DNA of 64,000 bases. Origin: Paraescarpia echinospica. Lineage: Eukaryota; Annelida; Polychaeta; Sabellida; Siboglinidae. This document shows, piece by piece, positions 1 through 11,042 of this stretch (position 1 is its first letter; the number at the start of each line of letters is the position of its first letter). The position numbers and the translations under genes are program-made. The notes below the pieces were generated by a model. That model had not been told where the DNA came from, did no database searches, and saw nothing but the letters and a program-made list of their open reading frames with translations. The DNA is taken from positions 51,913,568 through 51,977,567 of the forward strand of contig CM034533.1 of assembly GCA_020002185.1 (NCBI GenBank), read 5' to 3'.

Positions 1-510
1 ATCTCTCAGGAATTTTTTTTTCTTTAATATTGTCACCTTGTGTCTTTGTTGTATCGGGCAAGACACTGCTAATGGTCAGACGGATGCTGTTCTCTGTTGC
101 TTTGGTGATGAGGTCGCTGAAGTATTGCTTCACTTTCTTTATATCCGAGTCTTCCGCCTCTTTACGTGCCTCGTCCCACTGGACAGCTACTAGTAGGTAT
201 TTTGGAGTAGCAGATGGCATAATTTGCGTTGGACTGCTCCTTCACCAGTTGAATTAATTCCGCATTGTTGTCATTTAACTGTAGTATTGTCGCTTCAAGT
301 TTTGATACAGTGTTCACCAGTGGCTTGCTCCACAAGCCAATAATCTCCTCTGGCTGTTCTCCAATGCATTCGTAATGCTGGCACAGGTGGCATTGCACCA
401 TACTGTCGGTTTCTTTGCCCTTGTGCCTGCATTGTGGGATGCAGAACAAGGATTCTTGCTCTCCCCTTTGCCTTTACCACATGACTAGTAGGAGGATCCG
501 CTATCACAGA
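1..510 (-). pseudogene. LINE ORF1-like relic: PHD-type finger, coiled coil, SGNH remnant
   Basis: Reading down the minus strand from about 470, a cysteine pattern (CIPQC, then VQCHLC, then YECIGE, EEIIGLW) resembles a PHD finger with part of the WYH region missing. It is followed by a leucine/asparagine-rich heptad-like stretch suggesting a coiled coil. In a second frame, about 185 down to 35, come KYLLVAV and then KKVKQYFSDL and IRLTISSVLP, which fit the start and last third of an SGNH/GDSL esterase fold with the middle deleted. PHD plus SGNH is a combination known in first ORFs of some LINE elements, so I read this as an ORF1 relic running off the window's left edge. Frame changes and the internal loss make it non-functional. 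The family name is inferred. Confidence 0.4.
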
Positions 511-1060
511 GACCTATATTGATGTTTGAGGCGGCAAAAGTGTTAAGTTAGCCAGCTTGGCGTCAGTGACGGTGAGTGCTTGTTCGTCAAAACAATTGTC
601 GCTTTCTGCCGTTGTGTCGCTCGCCGTGAACAGGGTTTCCATCGAGCGTCTCGTAGTCATCCCGTCTCGTCTCTATGTGGCCCGCGCAGCGGGTTGACAC
701 GCTTAGCTCGCGTCAAGTTCATCTTCAATACACCATGCAGCACTGATGCGTGACGGCCGGCAAGTCACACCACTAGCCACCAAAGCGCGGCGGTAGCCTA
801 CGCTGGTAACCCGTATGTTTTCGAAATCACCGCAAAGCACTGAAAGTTGGTAAATCGGCGGTAATGTCTGCGCGCGCAATATATAACGGAAGGGGATGCG
901 GAAGTAATTTGAACATGAGCGCGTAGGCAGGACAGGAAGAGAAGCGGTAATGCTTTGCGCGTTTTCAGTTATGTGTCCGTCCACATTTTTAAACTAATAA
1001 TGATGTTAGTTGGTCAAAGTTACAGTGACAGTTGTTTTCTATGCACACTCTCACTATATG
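511..1060. other. Unassigned sequence between two opposed LINE relics
   Basis: No convincing coding signal. A relatively GC-rich block (about 560-930) may be the 5' untranslated part of the minus-strand LINE relic, but I found no motif that proves it. Short open frames here show no domain pattern. Confidence 0.3.
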
Positions 1061-1062
1061 TA

Positions 1063-3770
1063 ATGTTTAGGAAAGATAGAATAGGAAGAAAGGGAGGTGG
1101 AGTTATTTTATATATTAAAGAATCTATCCAGGCTTATGAAATTAGAAAGAGAAGCAGATTGCGAAGAAGCTGTTTGGTGTAACATAGTTACAGGAAACTC
1201 AACGTTAACGGTTGGATTAGTTTATCGAAGTCCAAACATAACCATAGAAGAGAATGAAAAGATACAAAACGCTATAAGGGAAGTGAGCAAACGGGACTGT
1301 GTTATTATGGAGGATTTTAACCGTGGGCATATAAAATGGAAATCTCTACAGAGTATGGGTAGTGAGGACCACAAGTTTTTAGTTTTAGTACAAGATAGTT
1401 TCCTTTCTCAACATGTGCTAGAACCAACCAAGGCAGAGAATGTGATAGACATAGTGTTGTCTTCGCAGAATGAATTAGTTGACAATGTCAGGATATGTGA
1501 GGCACTGGGGAATAGTGATCACAACCAGATACATTTTACCATCAAAGTAAAATCAGAAAGGAATAGTAAAAAGCAGTACAGGAGAAATTTCCACAAAGGA
1601 AAATATAAGGACATCAGGAAATATTTAGCAAAGATAGACTGGAATAACACACTGAAGAATAAGGCAGAAACAGAATGCTGGAATATCTTAAAGAGTGAAA
1701 TTGAATGCATCATCGTCAAATTTGTTCCCTTAAAAACACTGGAAACGGTCCAAAAAGAAACACTTATCGAAAGAAGCCATCAGAAAGTATAAACAAATGA
1801 TGTGGAAGACATATAGACGTACTGGAAATGACGAAGACTACAACAGTTATAAAGAAGCACTAAACCAAGCTACAGCTGAAATTAGAAATTCAAAGAGAAG
1901 CTATGAACATAAATTAGCTTGTAATATAAAACATGACAGCAAGAGTTTTTATGCGTATGTTCGACGGAAACAGAACGTTCAGGATAAGGTCGGTCCTCAC
2001 GAACATAGTGCTGGAAATATAATATCAGAAGGATTCTTAATGGCAGAAGACCTGAATTAGTATTTTAGGTCAGTGTTTACCAGAGAAGAAACTAGTTCAC
2101 TGCCAGTACCAGAGGCTAAGTTCAAGGGGGCAGAATCAAACTATTTAAGACAGTTAATTGTAACCCCAGAAATGGTAGCTAAGAAAATTAGGGCTATGAA
2201 GGATAACAAATCATCTGGAGTGGATGGTATTCCACCCAAACTACTATTGGAAATTGTAGAACAAATTAGCATACCGCTTGCAACAGTTTTCAACTTGTCA
2301 TTAGAAGAGGGTGTGGTTCCTTTAGACTGGAAAGAACAAAAAGTATACCGTTATTTAAAAAAGGTTCGAGAAACAAGTCAAATAATTATAGACCAGTTAG
2401 TTTAACATCGGTGATTTGTAAATTATTAGAAAGACTAATTAAAGATCACATGGTGGATTTTCTTGTTAATCATAACTTGATAAATCCATCTCAACATGGG
2501 TTTCTAAAAGCGAGGTCATGCTTAACAAATATGTTTTTTGGAAGATATCACTAAGTGGGTAGGTGATGGGTCACCAGTAGATATCATCTACTTAGATTTT
2601 CAAAAAGCTTTCGACAAAGTGCCACATCAAAGATTACTGCTTAAACTAAAGGCCCATGGCATAGGAAATGGCATAATAAACTGGATAGAAAAATGGCTGA
2701 TTGACAGAAGACAACGGGTAGTTGTTGATGGGGAGGCTTCAAACTGGAAATCAGTTTTGAGTGGGGTTCCACAAGGATCAGTACTGGGACCTATACTATT
2801 CTTAATATATATAAACGATTTGGACGATGATATAGCTAGCAAGGTGTTGAAATTTGCAGATGATACAAAAGTGTTTAGAAGGATTAAAAGTGATGGAGAC
2901 AGACAGCATTTACAAGATGATCTTGACAGGTTGATCAAATGGTCTGAAAAGTGACAAATGTTGTTCAATTTTGGGAAATGTAAATGCCTTTACACAGGAC
3001 ATGGGAACGAATATGTAGAATATACAATGGGGGGAACTGTACTAAGTACTACTGTAAAAGAAAAAGACTTAGGGCTGACAATTAGTGCTGACATGAAGGT
3101 TTCAGAGCAGTGTGGAATTGCAGCTTCAAAAGGAAATAAAATCCTTGAATTGATTAGGCGAAATATAGCATATAAAGAAAAAGAACTAATAATACCGCTG
3201 TACAAAACAATAGTTAGGCCTCATTTAGAATATTGTATATAAGCGTGGAGGCCATCCCACAAGAAGAACATAGATATGCTAGAAAGAGTAAAGAGGAGAG
3301 TGACTAAAATGATACCAAAACTGAGGGATCTTAGTTATGAAAAACGCCTAAAAGAATGTGGTTTAACAACACTAGAGACCAGGAGATTGAGAGGAGATCA
3401 GATAGAAATGTTTAAAATATAGAATGGTTATGAAAATATTGATAGAAATATGTTTCTTTTTCAGTTAAGAAAGATAGAAAGACTAGAGGACATGAAGTTA
3501 CATTAGTAAAGGAGCAGTGTAGAAAGTTCTCATTTTCACAAAGGACTGTGAATGAATGGAACAGATTATCTGATGATTGTGTGGGTGCTAGTAGTGTGAA
3601 TATGTTTTAAAATAAAATCGACACATACCTCAGAAGGGCTGTATATATGTAGATAAAAGGGTTGGACTCTCGATAAGCCAAAGGGCTTCTTTGTCCACCT
3701 GCCATCTATAGTTAATTATCTGGATGGCAATCTTGTTAATGGCGGTGAATAGTAAATAAATCTAATGTTT
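1063..3770 (+). pseudogene. Non-LTR retrotransposon (Jockey/CR1-type), endonuclease and reverse transcriptase, decayed
   Basis: Contains in order an apurinic-endonuclease-type domain (RKGGGVILYIK, VGLVYRSPN, MEDFN in place of the usual GDFN, GNSDHNQI near 1510) and a reverse transcriptase: SSGVDGIPPK near 2215, the YLDFQKAFDKVPH block near 2590, SGVPQGSVLGP near 2760, the catalytic FADDTKVF near 2855, and a C-terminal YKTIVRPHLEYC region near 3205. The frame is broken by a frameshift near 1130, a stop near 2058, a frameshift near 2340, and stops near 2952, 3240 and 3420, so it cannot be translated whole. After the last coding-like stretch (to about 3640) comes an untranslated tail to about 3770. 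The endonuclease lacks its N-terminus, so the copy is 5'-truncated, typical of LINE insertion. Clade assignment is by general motif look only. Confidence 0.9.
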
Positions 3771-3827
3771 TTCGAAGTGTGGGCATTGGAATGAATTCCA
3801 GTGGATTAAAATTGTATGTATTGCAGA

Positions 3828-4590
3828 TCTGCAACATGTCCTACTTGGTGGCAGTGTTCTCCGACTCCATCTTCAAGTACCTGCCCCAGAATGTCAGCAA
3901 TGTTGACTTTGATCTGCATTACAGACGTGGTGGTCATGTAAACGACATTCGCCAGGGTAAGATTTGCTTTACAGTCAAAAAGCATTTACTTACTTAGGTT
4001 TACTTAGGTTGTTCCAGACCGTAGGCGATGGCCTCGGTGGTCAGTTCTACGTATGTTTCTATAAAACCTCTCCGGCTTTCTGGCAAGGCGGTTTTGTAGT
4101 CGTAGAGAAATTTCAGTGATTTGTATAACAGTATTTACATATTCAATTCATGTTGGACTGTTTCCTATATAACATGCTGCTTGTGTCCAAACTATAAAAC
4201 ATAATATAGAAGCAATACTGTGAATGAAAATTTATATAGTAATTTCACAATTCATGGTGCAAACTATGTCCACAGCTCTGTATCTGGTTTTTTGATTGGC
4301 AAAATGTGCTATTGACAGAGCATACCTGTACACATGGTGGTTTGTTTGGTAAATGTTTTTAATGTTGGCTGTTGTATAATACATAGCTGACTTAACGTAT
4401 ACTTTCAGTGCTTGCTGAGACAGATGCGTTGAACGTCGATGCCGTAATTCTACATGCTGGTACCAACCACCTGCAGAGTATATGTGCCGACATTCGCCGT
4501 CTGGACCAGGGACTGGAGCAGCACCGACGACTGATCCGAGAGACACAGTCTCATTACCTATTGAGTTGGCCATATTTGGATACAATTAAC
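3828..4590 (+). pseudogene. SGNH/GDSL-hydrolase-like fragment in two spliced exons
   Basis: Exon 1 (about 3828-3956) carries YLVAVFSDSIFKYLP, resembling the first SGNH block (GDS, here SDS), and ends RRGGHVNDIRQ. A GT at 3957 and an AG at 4407-4408 define a 452-bp intron. Joining G with TG restores a Val codon and continues LAETDALNVDAVILHAGTNHLQ, the GTN block of SGNH esterases, then an R/Q-rich helix to about 4556. A possible acceptor TTGCAG lies just before 3828. The join keeps frame and gives the expected motif spacing, which supports a genuinely spliced gene or gene fragment. I see no third block (DxxH), no start and no clear stop. It could be an exon pair of a longer host gene or a domesticated LINE ORF1 domain. 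Confidence 0.4.
3957..4408 (+). other. Putative phase-1 intron in the SGNH-like fragment
   Basis: Begins GTAAGA and ends TATACTTTCAG, both good splice consensus. It is AT-rich with no coding signal and contains a short direct repeat (ACTTAGGTT twice near 3995-4008). Confidence 0.45.
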
Positions 4591-4784
4591 AAAACCAATT
4601 GCATATCCCGGACAAAACTTGTATTTAGCATGCACATGACATCCAGAGAACGGCAACTGGCAGTGAATGAATGCGTTTTGAAGGATGCATTTTGAAGTAC
4701 GTTTCCGAGCAATGTCCCCGCAGATTCACATCAATTGTTCCGTTTAACATGTAATAGCGGAGATGCCGACGGTTTCTTTGCGAG

Positions 4785-5380
4785 TTGTTTGCCGCTGCTT
4801 ATGCTATCCGTAACCCTGTTTGCGTCCACGATAGCTCTTGTCTGATAAGGCGGTCAACTGTCACCCGCTCGGCCTCCTCAACTGTACGTCCCAGGCCGTC
4901 CAGATCCTGCTTGATGCGGTCAAGCCATCTTCGGCGAGGGCGACTACGAGGCCTTTTTCAGCCGGCGTTAGGAGGGTGGCATTTGTACACCTGTGATGCC
5001 AGGTAATCTTGTGCCATTCGTTGAAGGTGACTGAATCATCGGAGGCGTCGCAAAGCGACGAGGACAGATGAAAGGTGTTCGTCGGTAAGGTACGTTCGAG
5101 GATCGGATCATTTCAAATGTAATTAAACCACTTGATGTACTCGAGGCGGCGGAGGCACTTCATGGTGAAAGCATCCATATTTTTAGACTGCAGGACGGTC
5201 AGTTGCCAGATCTCGGAGCCATAAAGAAGGATTGACATAACGAGCGCGTTGAACGTCTTCATTTTAGTTTTTCGTGTTAGGCAATCGATTCTTTGCACCC
5301 GCAGCCTTGCCGATTCTGACGGAGTTCTCATGGTCGACACCCACGCACGCACACACATTATACTACTGAAGTTAAACAAA
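4785..5380 (-). pseudogene. 3' end of a LINE reverse-transcriptase ORF
   Basis: On the minus strand from 5379 the frame carries a basic stretch, then NALVMSILLYGSEIW and MKCLRRLEYIKW, the region following the RT core in many LINEs (product of the LLYGSE / CLRRI type). Further down, about 4960-4860, another frame reads RPRRRWLDRIKQDLDGL, the conserved basic C-terminal block. The RT core and endonuclease are absent, so this is a 5'-truncated copy with at least one frameshift. It resembles the C-terminus at 17640-18200 in organisation, but I see no close identity. Confidence 0.75.
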
Positions 5381-5399
5381 GGACCTGTTGCTATTTGCC

Positions 5400-5670
5400 T
5401 TCGTTAAGCATCTTAATAAATCAGTTGTGTTCTATGTTGCTGAGTGTTCTGCATGCCACTAGGTCAATAATCAGACAGTGATGTATACTTGTGTACGAAT
5501 GCTTCCAGAGAAGTCGAAATGGTATGCGGTTGAACAGATCTGCCAGGGAGTAAAGTGCTTTCAACAGTCCTAAGGGTTGGATACTGCTCTATATAAGAAC
5601 TAACCTTTTACTTTTTACGGACTGCAAACAAGTTTATAATTGGCAACATCAGTCAAACCAACCATATTGT
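5400..5670. other. Intergenic, nothing recognised
   Basis: AT-rich sequence between the LINE relic and the end of the minus-strand membrane-protein transcript. No coding or repeat signal was seen. Confidence 0.4.
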
Positions 5671-5683
5671 TTGATGTAACGGA

Positions 5684-5689
5684 TTTATT
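5684..5689 (-). terminator. Poly(A) signal AATAAA
   Basis: TTTATT on the plus strand, AATAAA on the transcript strand. It aligns with the AATAAA at 63483-63488 of the plus gene, including flanking sequence, which makes it the best candidate among several AT-rich matches. Confidence 0.6.
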
Positions 5690-6314
5690 GGTAATATAAA
5701 TGTGTACCCACATGTTCAATGCTACAGTATACAGGAAACCATAATTATTTCAAAAATCTTGAATCAGACAATTATATACATGCATATTTTTCACACAAAA
5801 ACAATTATTACAGTAAAAACATTGAACTGTTTACTTATGGGAAAAAGACATATATTATAATATGGGTATCAACTGTATAAAGCAGTTTTGTAGGAAATGG
5901 AACTTAAGAAGATTCAACATCGAACCTTTTTTATTTGCTTGCTACATAATTATATCTAACGTAACAACCAACGAACATGAATTATTATATAATAGTGCAA
6001 CATGTGTTATGTAAACAAGCAGTATAGTAAGTTATTTCAAATCAGCAAAAAATTAAATGAGAACAAATCTGTGTATGGATAGTCACATTGGAAAGCAGGT
6101 ATCTTTGCAATATTCCATGCACCCATCATGTTTCGAAAGTAACACTGATGCTATGGAGTGTAATCTTAATATGCTTCAACTATTGATTATTGTATTCGTA
6201 TTGTACACTCGATCATACCTTTGTTCGTGACACACAGAAATACTACTAAATGTTAACATTAACAGTTATTACATTTAAACATACATACATACATACACAC
6301 ACGCACGTATGTAT

Positions 6315-6341
6315 GTATATATATATATATATATATATATT
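6315..6341. repeat. (TA)n microsatellite
   Basis: Uninterrupted alternating TA following a short GTAT run. Confidence 0.9.
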
Positions 6342-6820
6342 ATGGGTTTTATACAGAATATGTGAAAATACATTTCATGACTAAATCCAACATTTAAGAG
6401 TTGTTGAGCTGAAAGTTGAGAAGAGCAATTTCCAAAATAATATCCTAGTACCATTGATAGTGCATAATGTTATCTCACAGTTTCCAGGTGTACCCATCTG
6501 CGTGTTCTCTCAACATCACACAATCAGCCAATTTAGTATCAATGATTTCACATCCGTGTGAACCCTTATTTATAATAAAATTAGTGTCTGTGGGAGTTTG
6601 TGTCTCTCCGTGTGCAGGTGTATAATGTTCATCATTATACACATGTGTTTCTAAATAAATGCATATTTCATTATCAAATATTATAAAGAGTTATTTGTCA
6701 AAGCAAACGTTGCCTAGTTAGGTGAAGGTGCTTAGTTAGTCACTACGTCGTTGGTTGAGAAACCGTGGTCGGGTCAGTCATTGTAGTTGTCCGGAATGTG
6801 TCTTTTCAGGTGGACTCTTC

Positions 6821-6841
6821 TTAGTCCGCTGCAGTCCATGA
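6821..6841 (-). CDS. Last coding exon segment, C-terminus SWTAAD-stop (paralogue gene)
   Basis: After the acceptor CCATTACAG the phase-0 frame reads six codons, SWTAAD, then TAA at 6823-6821. The plus-strand gene reads SWTAAE and TGA at the same place. A longer frame exists in the other gene from the nearby ATG, but here that frame hits a stop, so the short shared C-terminus is the true one. Confidence 0.8.
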   Translation of the reverse strand, partial: SWTAAD

Positions 6842-7306
6842 CTGTAATGGAATAATGCATATAAAGCATGTTATGAAATTATTTGTAATATATATTTATC
6901 CAGTTACATTTACAACAAAACAATGGCTTTGTAGTGCGTAATACACTTCATTGATTCGTACTAAAACAGTCAACAGACCATAAAGATAGAGACTAAAAGG
7001 GTTCTCTAGTACAACTGAATATTATTATAAAAAAGCTCTTTTCAAAAGTATATCGAAATGTCTGCAATATTACATGTATTATATGCGTGATGTTGATATT
7101 GATTTTCATGCAGGTTGTTTTCGTTAACGAATATGCGGACATTTCTAAATAGGAACTAACCAACGAACTGTGAAACATTATCAATTATTTTAATAATTAA
7201 TTTCAAATTGCAAATCACCGGGTGTGGCTGTAATTAACAAACTGAATAGTATATTTATAAATGTCACATATATGTTGTTTCACACTGCAGGGGTATCGAC
7301 GCTCAC

Positions 7307-7393
7307 CCATTCGTTTGCCTCTGGACGTCGGTGAAGTTTCTGCTGTTGGTGAGGTCCGTTCTGGCCGGCGAAGTTCCGGACAACGCCCCAATT
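7307..7393 (-). CDS. Cytoplasmic-tail exon (paralogue gene)
   Basis: 87 nt, phase 0 at both ends, acceptor TTGTAG and donor GTGAGC. It reads NWGVVRNFAGQNGPH followed by Gln/Lys-rich sequence and ends ANEW. The homologous exon 61192-61275 is 84 nt, so this copy has one extra codon in the glutamine run. Keeping frame and both splice sites despite the indel is evidence of selection on the protein. Confidence 0.85.
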
Positions 7394-8098
7394 CTACAAA
7401 ATTAATATTAATACTTTATTTGATTTATATCAATGTAGCAGTCATGCAATCGTACATATGTCCGTGCGTGAATGCTTACACACATACACAAATGCACGTA
7501 TATACACAAACTCAGTATATACATACCCACATGCACACTTGCAAACATGTATACATACGCGCTTGTGTCGTGACATAAATGACACCTTTTTATATAACCA
7601 TTGCTACTGTAAATTAGTCACTGTTGGCTGCAGTTGTTGTTATTTATTTAAAACTTGTGTCATTATTTATGACAGGTCTGGCACAAGATACCGATCAATC
7701 CATTTTAGGTGTACACAGTCATTCGGAAATATGATTGCCTCCATTTTATTACGTTGGGCCTCATAACATTGTGTTTTTTTTACACAACAGACCTCTGTTA
7801 ACACGTTTGGAGATGGCATGACCTGGAATATTTGGCAGACATTTAATTTCTTTTCTAGAGGAATGTATAATTGATTACATAAATAGGTGACCCTTTGAAT
7901 TATATGATACTAAAATTATTACTACTGCTACTATTATTACTACTAAGAATAATAAGTATATTTGTAAAATGCCATCAATGTAAACAAACGACCATCCATA
8001 ACGCAATACTACTACTACTACTATCAATAATAATATGTCGATAATGAGATGAGGTTGCCTGTAGTTGTTGAGCTGAATTTGGACACACAAATACTCAC
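7394..8098 (-). other. Intron with TAC/TAG-type trinucleotide tracts (paralogue gene)
   Basis: No coding signal. It holds ATT/ACT trinucleotide tracts at about 7915-8030, close to the donor of the transmembrane exon. The homologous intron of the plus gene has a similar tract at 60390-60530. Confidence 0.5.
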
Positions 8099-8400
8099 AA
8101 TGTTGGCGAACCGGTCCATCGCCTTGCTGATGACGTTCATTCTTTGATGATTGTATGCATCTTGCATTGGAGTTTCGCGAGGCTCCTGCATGGAGTTGCC
8201 GCGATCCTGCCAGAACCTTCGGTTGACCGGATGACGCACCATGTAGTTAGGCAAGCCGGCTTCACTGCCTTCGGGAGACTCGTCCATGACGCGGTTCTTG
8301 CTCACTGTCCTCACAATGTGGAAGACGAGAATGACGACCAGGACAAGGAAGACGACACCAAGCACAGAGCCAATGACGATCGACAACCATGGAGGTCCGG
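8099..8400 (-). CDS. Transmembrane and juxtamembrane exon (paralogue gene)
   Basis: 302 nt, acceptor CCACTCAG and donor GTGAGT. After GPPW comes a hydrophobic helix of about 24 residues (LSIVIGSVLGVVFLVLVVIL and on), then a basic stop-transfer RTVSKNR and a polar cytoplasmic segment with NYMVRHPVNRR, SMQEPRETPMQDAYNHQ and SKAMDRFANI. Nearly all positions are shared with 60012-60313 of the plus gene; differences are scattered substitutions with no indel. A single-pass type I orientation (SEA outside, tail inside) is inferred from the positive residues after the helix. Confidence 0.9.
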
Positions 8401-9573
8401 CTGAGTGGAGCACTGGCAACAATAACATTTATATCTAATTACTGTACAACAATTTATGCAATTACAACATTTCTCATTTGTGTGTCCTTTGGGAATCATA
8501 CGACTTCATTAACATATTTATAATTTCAATACCAAAGTTAACATATTTACAGCTAGCATGTACACCCATAGTGGGAAGTCATTGTTGATATGTTTGTGTA
8601 CATTCCGTTGTTTGGTCTTATCCCATTGTGCAGGTACGAGACATACATATTATCCAGTATAATCACAATATAGTCAAATTCAATCAATTCGATTTCAAGT
8701 TTATGGTAAATTTAGAGTAAGCAACTGAAAAATTAATAATTATTCCTTCAACGATTGTCACCTCAAAATGTACAGTATTGTCTTAAATGTTGCAATAGGA
8801 TGTCCATGATTTAGTTAGTTTCCAAACACTGATGCAATAGCACACATCACCTTAATTACTTTACATTATGGATGAAAGCATAATATAGTTAACTAAAACT
8901 AAGAAGGTATGTCTGGAGAGGAAAAACATTTAATAAGTTATTCGTGGCAGACATATGAACCATGTGCACTCTTTGCACATAAACCAAAGTATTTATTACC
9001 CAACAACTTTCACGAAACAGCTAACAGTTAGTAGAATAACGATAACACAGAAAATGGGATTTTACCATTTTTTATTGTGAATCAGTCAAACACAATCAGC
9101 CATGCAACGTTGTTACATTACTGGAGAATGACTCGTATGCATAAGTATTGATGCATACTGAGTTTAGTTTTTCACAAACTAAATGCGCACCCTCACTCAC
9201 TTATACGCGCGCACGCATACATGCAGCATGAGTCCTGGTGGATTTTAAATAACTGTTTGATTTTAAGAGACATTTCCCTACATGTCTCTCAACAACTGGT
9301 TACATATTTTTCTTTTTCTGATGGTTCTCTTTTTAAAAGAAACCTTATCTGCTGTTAGGTTTTCAGTAATGTAGATTTAATTGCTGTGATTAGTATTATT
9401 GTAATTCACCAGTTTGATGTGTGCAAGAAAAACATCAATCAACAACTTAAAACTGTACCTAATCAACAATGCACTAACATACAATACATATTGCATTTTC
9501 TATGTTGAGTTAGGCCGATGAACATTTGGGCAAACAAACTAGAACAAATGTAATTATTATTAAAAAAACTCAC
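8401..9573 (-). other. Intron between SEA and transmembrane exons (paralogue gene)
   Basis: AT-rich, 1173 bp, no recognisable exon. I looked for the SEA2, EGF and microexon homologues and saw none. A short run of alternating CG/CA (near 9200-9220) is the only other notable feature. Confidence 0.45.
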
Positions 9574-9725
9574 TGTTTCCTGTGACGGACTGAGGATCAA
9601 CGGTGAAATTCCCGAAAGAACCATTCTGTGTGGCATCCTTAACTGTGTCAACGATGGTCTGCAGAGTCTTCGTGGCCTCTGCTTTGTACAGAGCCAGCTC
9701 ATACTTAACCACTACACTGCCCTCG
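9574..9725 (-). CDS. SEA-domain second-half exon (paralogue gene)
   Basis: 152 nt, preceded by ATGTTGTAG and followed by GTGAGT. It translates EGSVVVKYELALYK and ends near SVTGN. GSVVV is the classic SEA self-cleavage motif (break between Gly and Ser), and the exon boundary falls just before it, as in the two SEA domains of the plus-strand gene. Length and phases (enters with one base completing a codon, leaves in phase 1) equal those of exon 55001-55152, and the protein is clearly closer to that SEA1 exon than to SEA2. NGSFGNFT offers two N-glycosylation sequons. The exon supplying the first half of the fold was not located. Confidence 0.85.
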
Positions 9726-9801
9726 CTACAACATAAGATGGAAGTTACATTAATGTGTGATGATTATTCTCAGATGAATGACGTGCGCGTGTGTTTGTGT
9801 T

Positions 9802-9805
<4 letters not shown>

Positions 9806-9882
<77 letters not shown>
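9806..9882. repeat. (GT)n microsatellite
   Basis: About 75 bp of pure GT preceded by GTTT-interrupted GT. It lies just upstream of the last visible exon of the minus-strand gene. Confidence 0.95.
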
Positions 9883-9885
<3 letters not shown>

Positions 9886-9913
9886 CATGTGTGTTGGGGT
9901 GTTGGGTGTATAC

Positions 9914-10869
9914 CAGGCATGGAGCGGTTAACTTGAAATATTAATTAATAAAATTTCAATTAACTAAAAAATTCCAAATTAAATTAACCTCATATATTTG
10001 TCAAGTCATTTAAATTAAATTAACGTCTTATTTCTCTCTATTACATTAATTTAATAATTAACTTTAATTCAATTAACAACTAACTTCAATTAACTTTATG
10101 TGGTAAAAACAGGCAAACATAGCAATTCATTGATTGACAGTGTTGACAAATGTAATAAGTGTTTTCTAAGAACACACAAATATAATTATACATGGTACCA
10201 CAAGTACTGTAACTAGTATTAGTTCATCAAGCTGTTGTTAACCAGCGTCAAAAAAATTCTAACATTTCAAGAACACGAGCAGTTCAAACGGATAATCCCA
10301 GTTATCACTTAACCAGCATTTTTCAGCACTGAACACCTCTCCAGCTACAAACATCTCCAGACTACAATTACCATTTGTATTGCATGTACTTGTGTGGGTG
10401 ATAAAAGTAATAAATGTCTGTACTATTACATAAAACAGTACACTGCCAGGTGGGTCAACTACCTCACTCCTAGTGAAGCTTATTCACTGATTGACACTGG
10501 CTGGACAGTGATACTGTTCAAAGAATTACCTGTGCCTGTAACTGTCTTTGATATCAATTGAGTGAACTTTGGTCACTGTGCAGAATGGTCTTTAAAGCAC
10601 TAACCACTGACAGCAGGCCAGTTACTATTACCAAAGCAACACATCAAATAATGCCAAATAAAACAACGTTAATTGAAAGTTAACTGAGATTTTGTTAATT
10701 AAATTTACCTCTTCCAGAAAAGTTAATTAATTAAATTAAATTGCACATCTTGAGAACGTTATTAATTTAATTAAATTAATTTGTGCATTTTGAGAAAGTT
10801 AATTTATTAAATTAATTAAATTAAGTTAATTGATTTAACAAATTAACAAATGAAATTAACCCATGTTTG
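9914..10869. mobile_element. Non-autonomous DNA transposon (hAT-like MITE), AT-rich
   Basis: One end begins CAGGCATGGAGCGGTTAACTT; the other, read inverted, begins CAAACATGGGTTAATTTC, giving imperfect inverted termini with a hAT-like CAG..CATGG start. Both subterminal zones (9937-10120 and 10660-10860) consist of TTAATTAAATTAA-type AT palindromes, and the middle has no ORF. An exact 8-bp duplication was not found (GTGTATAC left, ATATATAC a few bases beyond the right end). Confidence 0.45.
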
Positions 10870-11042
10870 ATATATATACATATACATCATTATGTTCATA
10901 CAAAACACACATGCATCCTCGTTTGGAGTAGCTCGCCGTCGAATACGATTATGGCGATGTGATAGGTCTAGTTAGGAGTCATTACTATATTGATGACTGA
11001 ATAGGTCCATTTGCAATTTGCAGGTCCTTTGACAATAATTTA

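Larger units (their letters stand above)
5670..6820 (-). other. 3' UTR of the minus-strand paralogue
   Basis: Patches of strong similarity to 62313-63500 run through this region in the same order: the coding-exon flank near 6720-6820, a 44-bp block at 6522-6565, a block near 6110-6170, and one near 5880-5990. It contains a (TA)n run near 6315-6341. The homology ends around the poly(A) signal, so the duplication included the whole transcript end. Confidence 0.7.
5670..9725 (-). other. Inverted paralogue of the main EGF/SEA membrane-protein gene, 3' half (gene-level entry)
   Basis: Four exons (9725-9574, 8400-8099, 7393-7307, 6841-6821) and a long 3' UTR are homologous to the last part of the plus-strand gene at 55001-63500. 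Splice phases agree: SEA half-exon ends in phase 1 and joins the transmembrane exon, then phase 0, phase 0. Together they give 186 residues plus stop with no internal stop. Homologues of the second SEA domain, the EGF pair and the 21-nt microexon, which lie between these exons in the other gene, are not visible in the 1173-bp intron. Upstream exons (first half of the SEA domain, signal peptide) were not found to the right of 9725, where microsatellite and transposon sequence begins. It is therefore a gene with very distant 5' exons or a 5'-truncated duplicate. Absence of stops and conserved splice sites favour past or present function. Confidence 0.75.

Noticed and set aside
6522..6565. The conserved 3' UTR block as a further coding exon
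   Set aside because: It lies downstream of conserved stops, and on the minus copy lacks a proper acceptor before it.
8401..9573. Hidden SEA2, EGF or microexon homologue in the minus-strand paralogue
   Set aside because: I looked for the reverse complements of these exons and saw no match; a computed alignment would settle it.
9603..9944. Open frame ending in Val-Cys repeats
   Set aside because: Antisense to the SEA exon followed by a (GT)n microsatellite.
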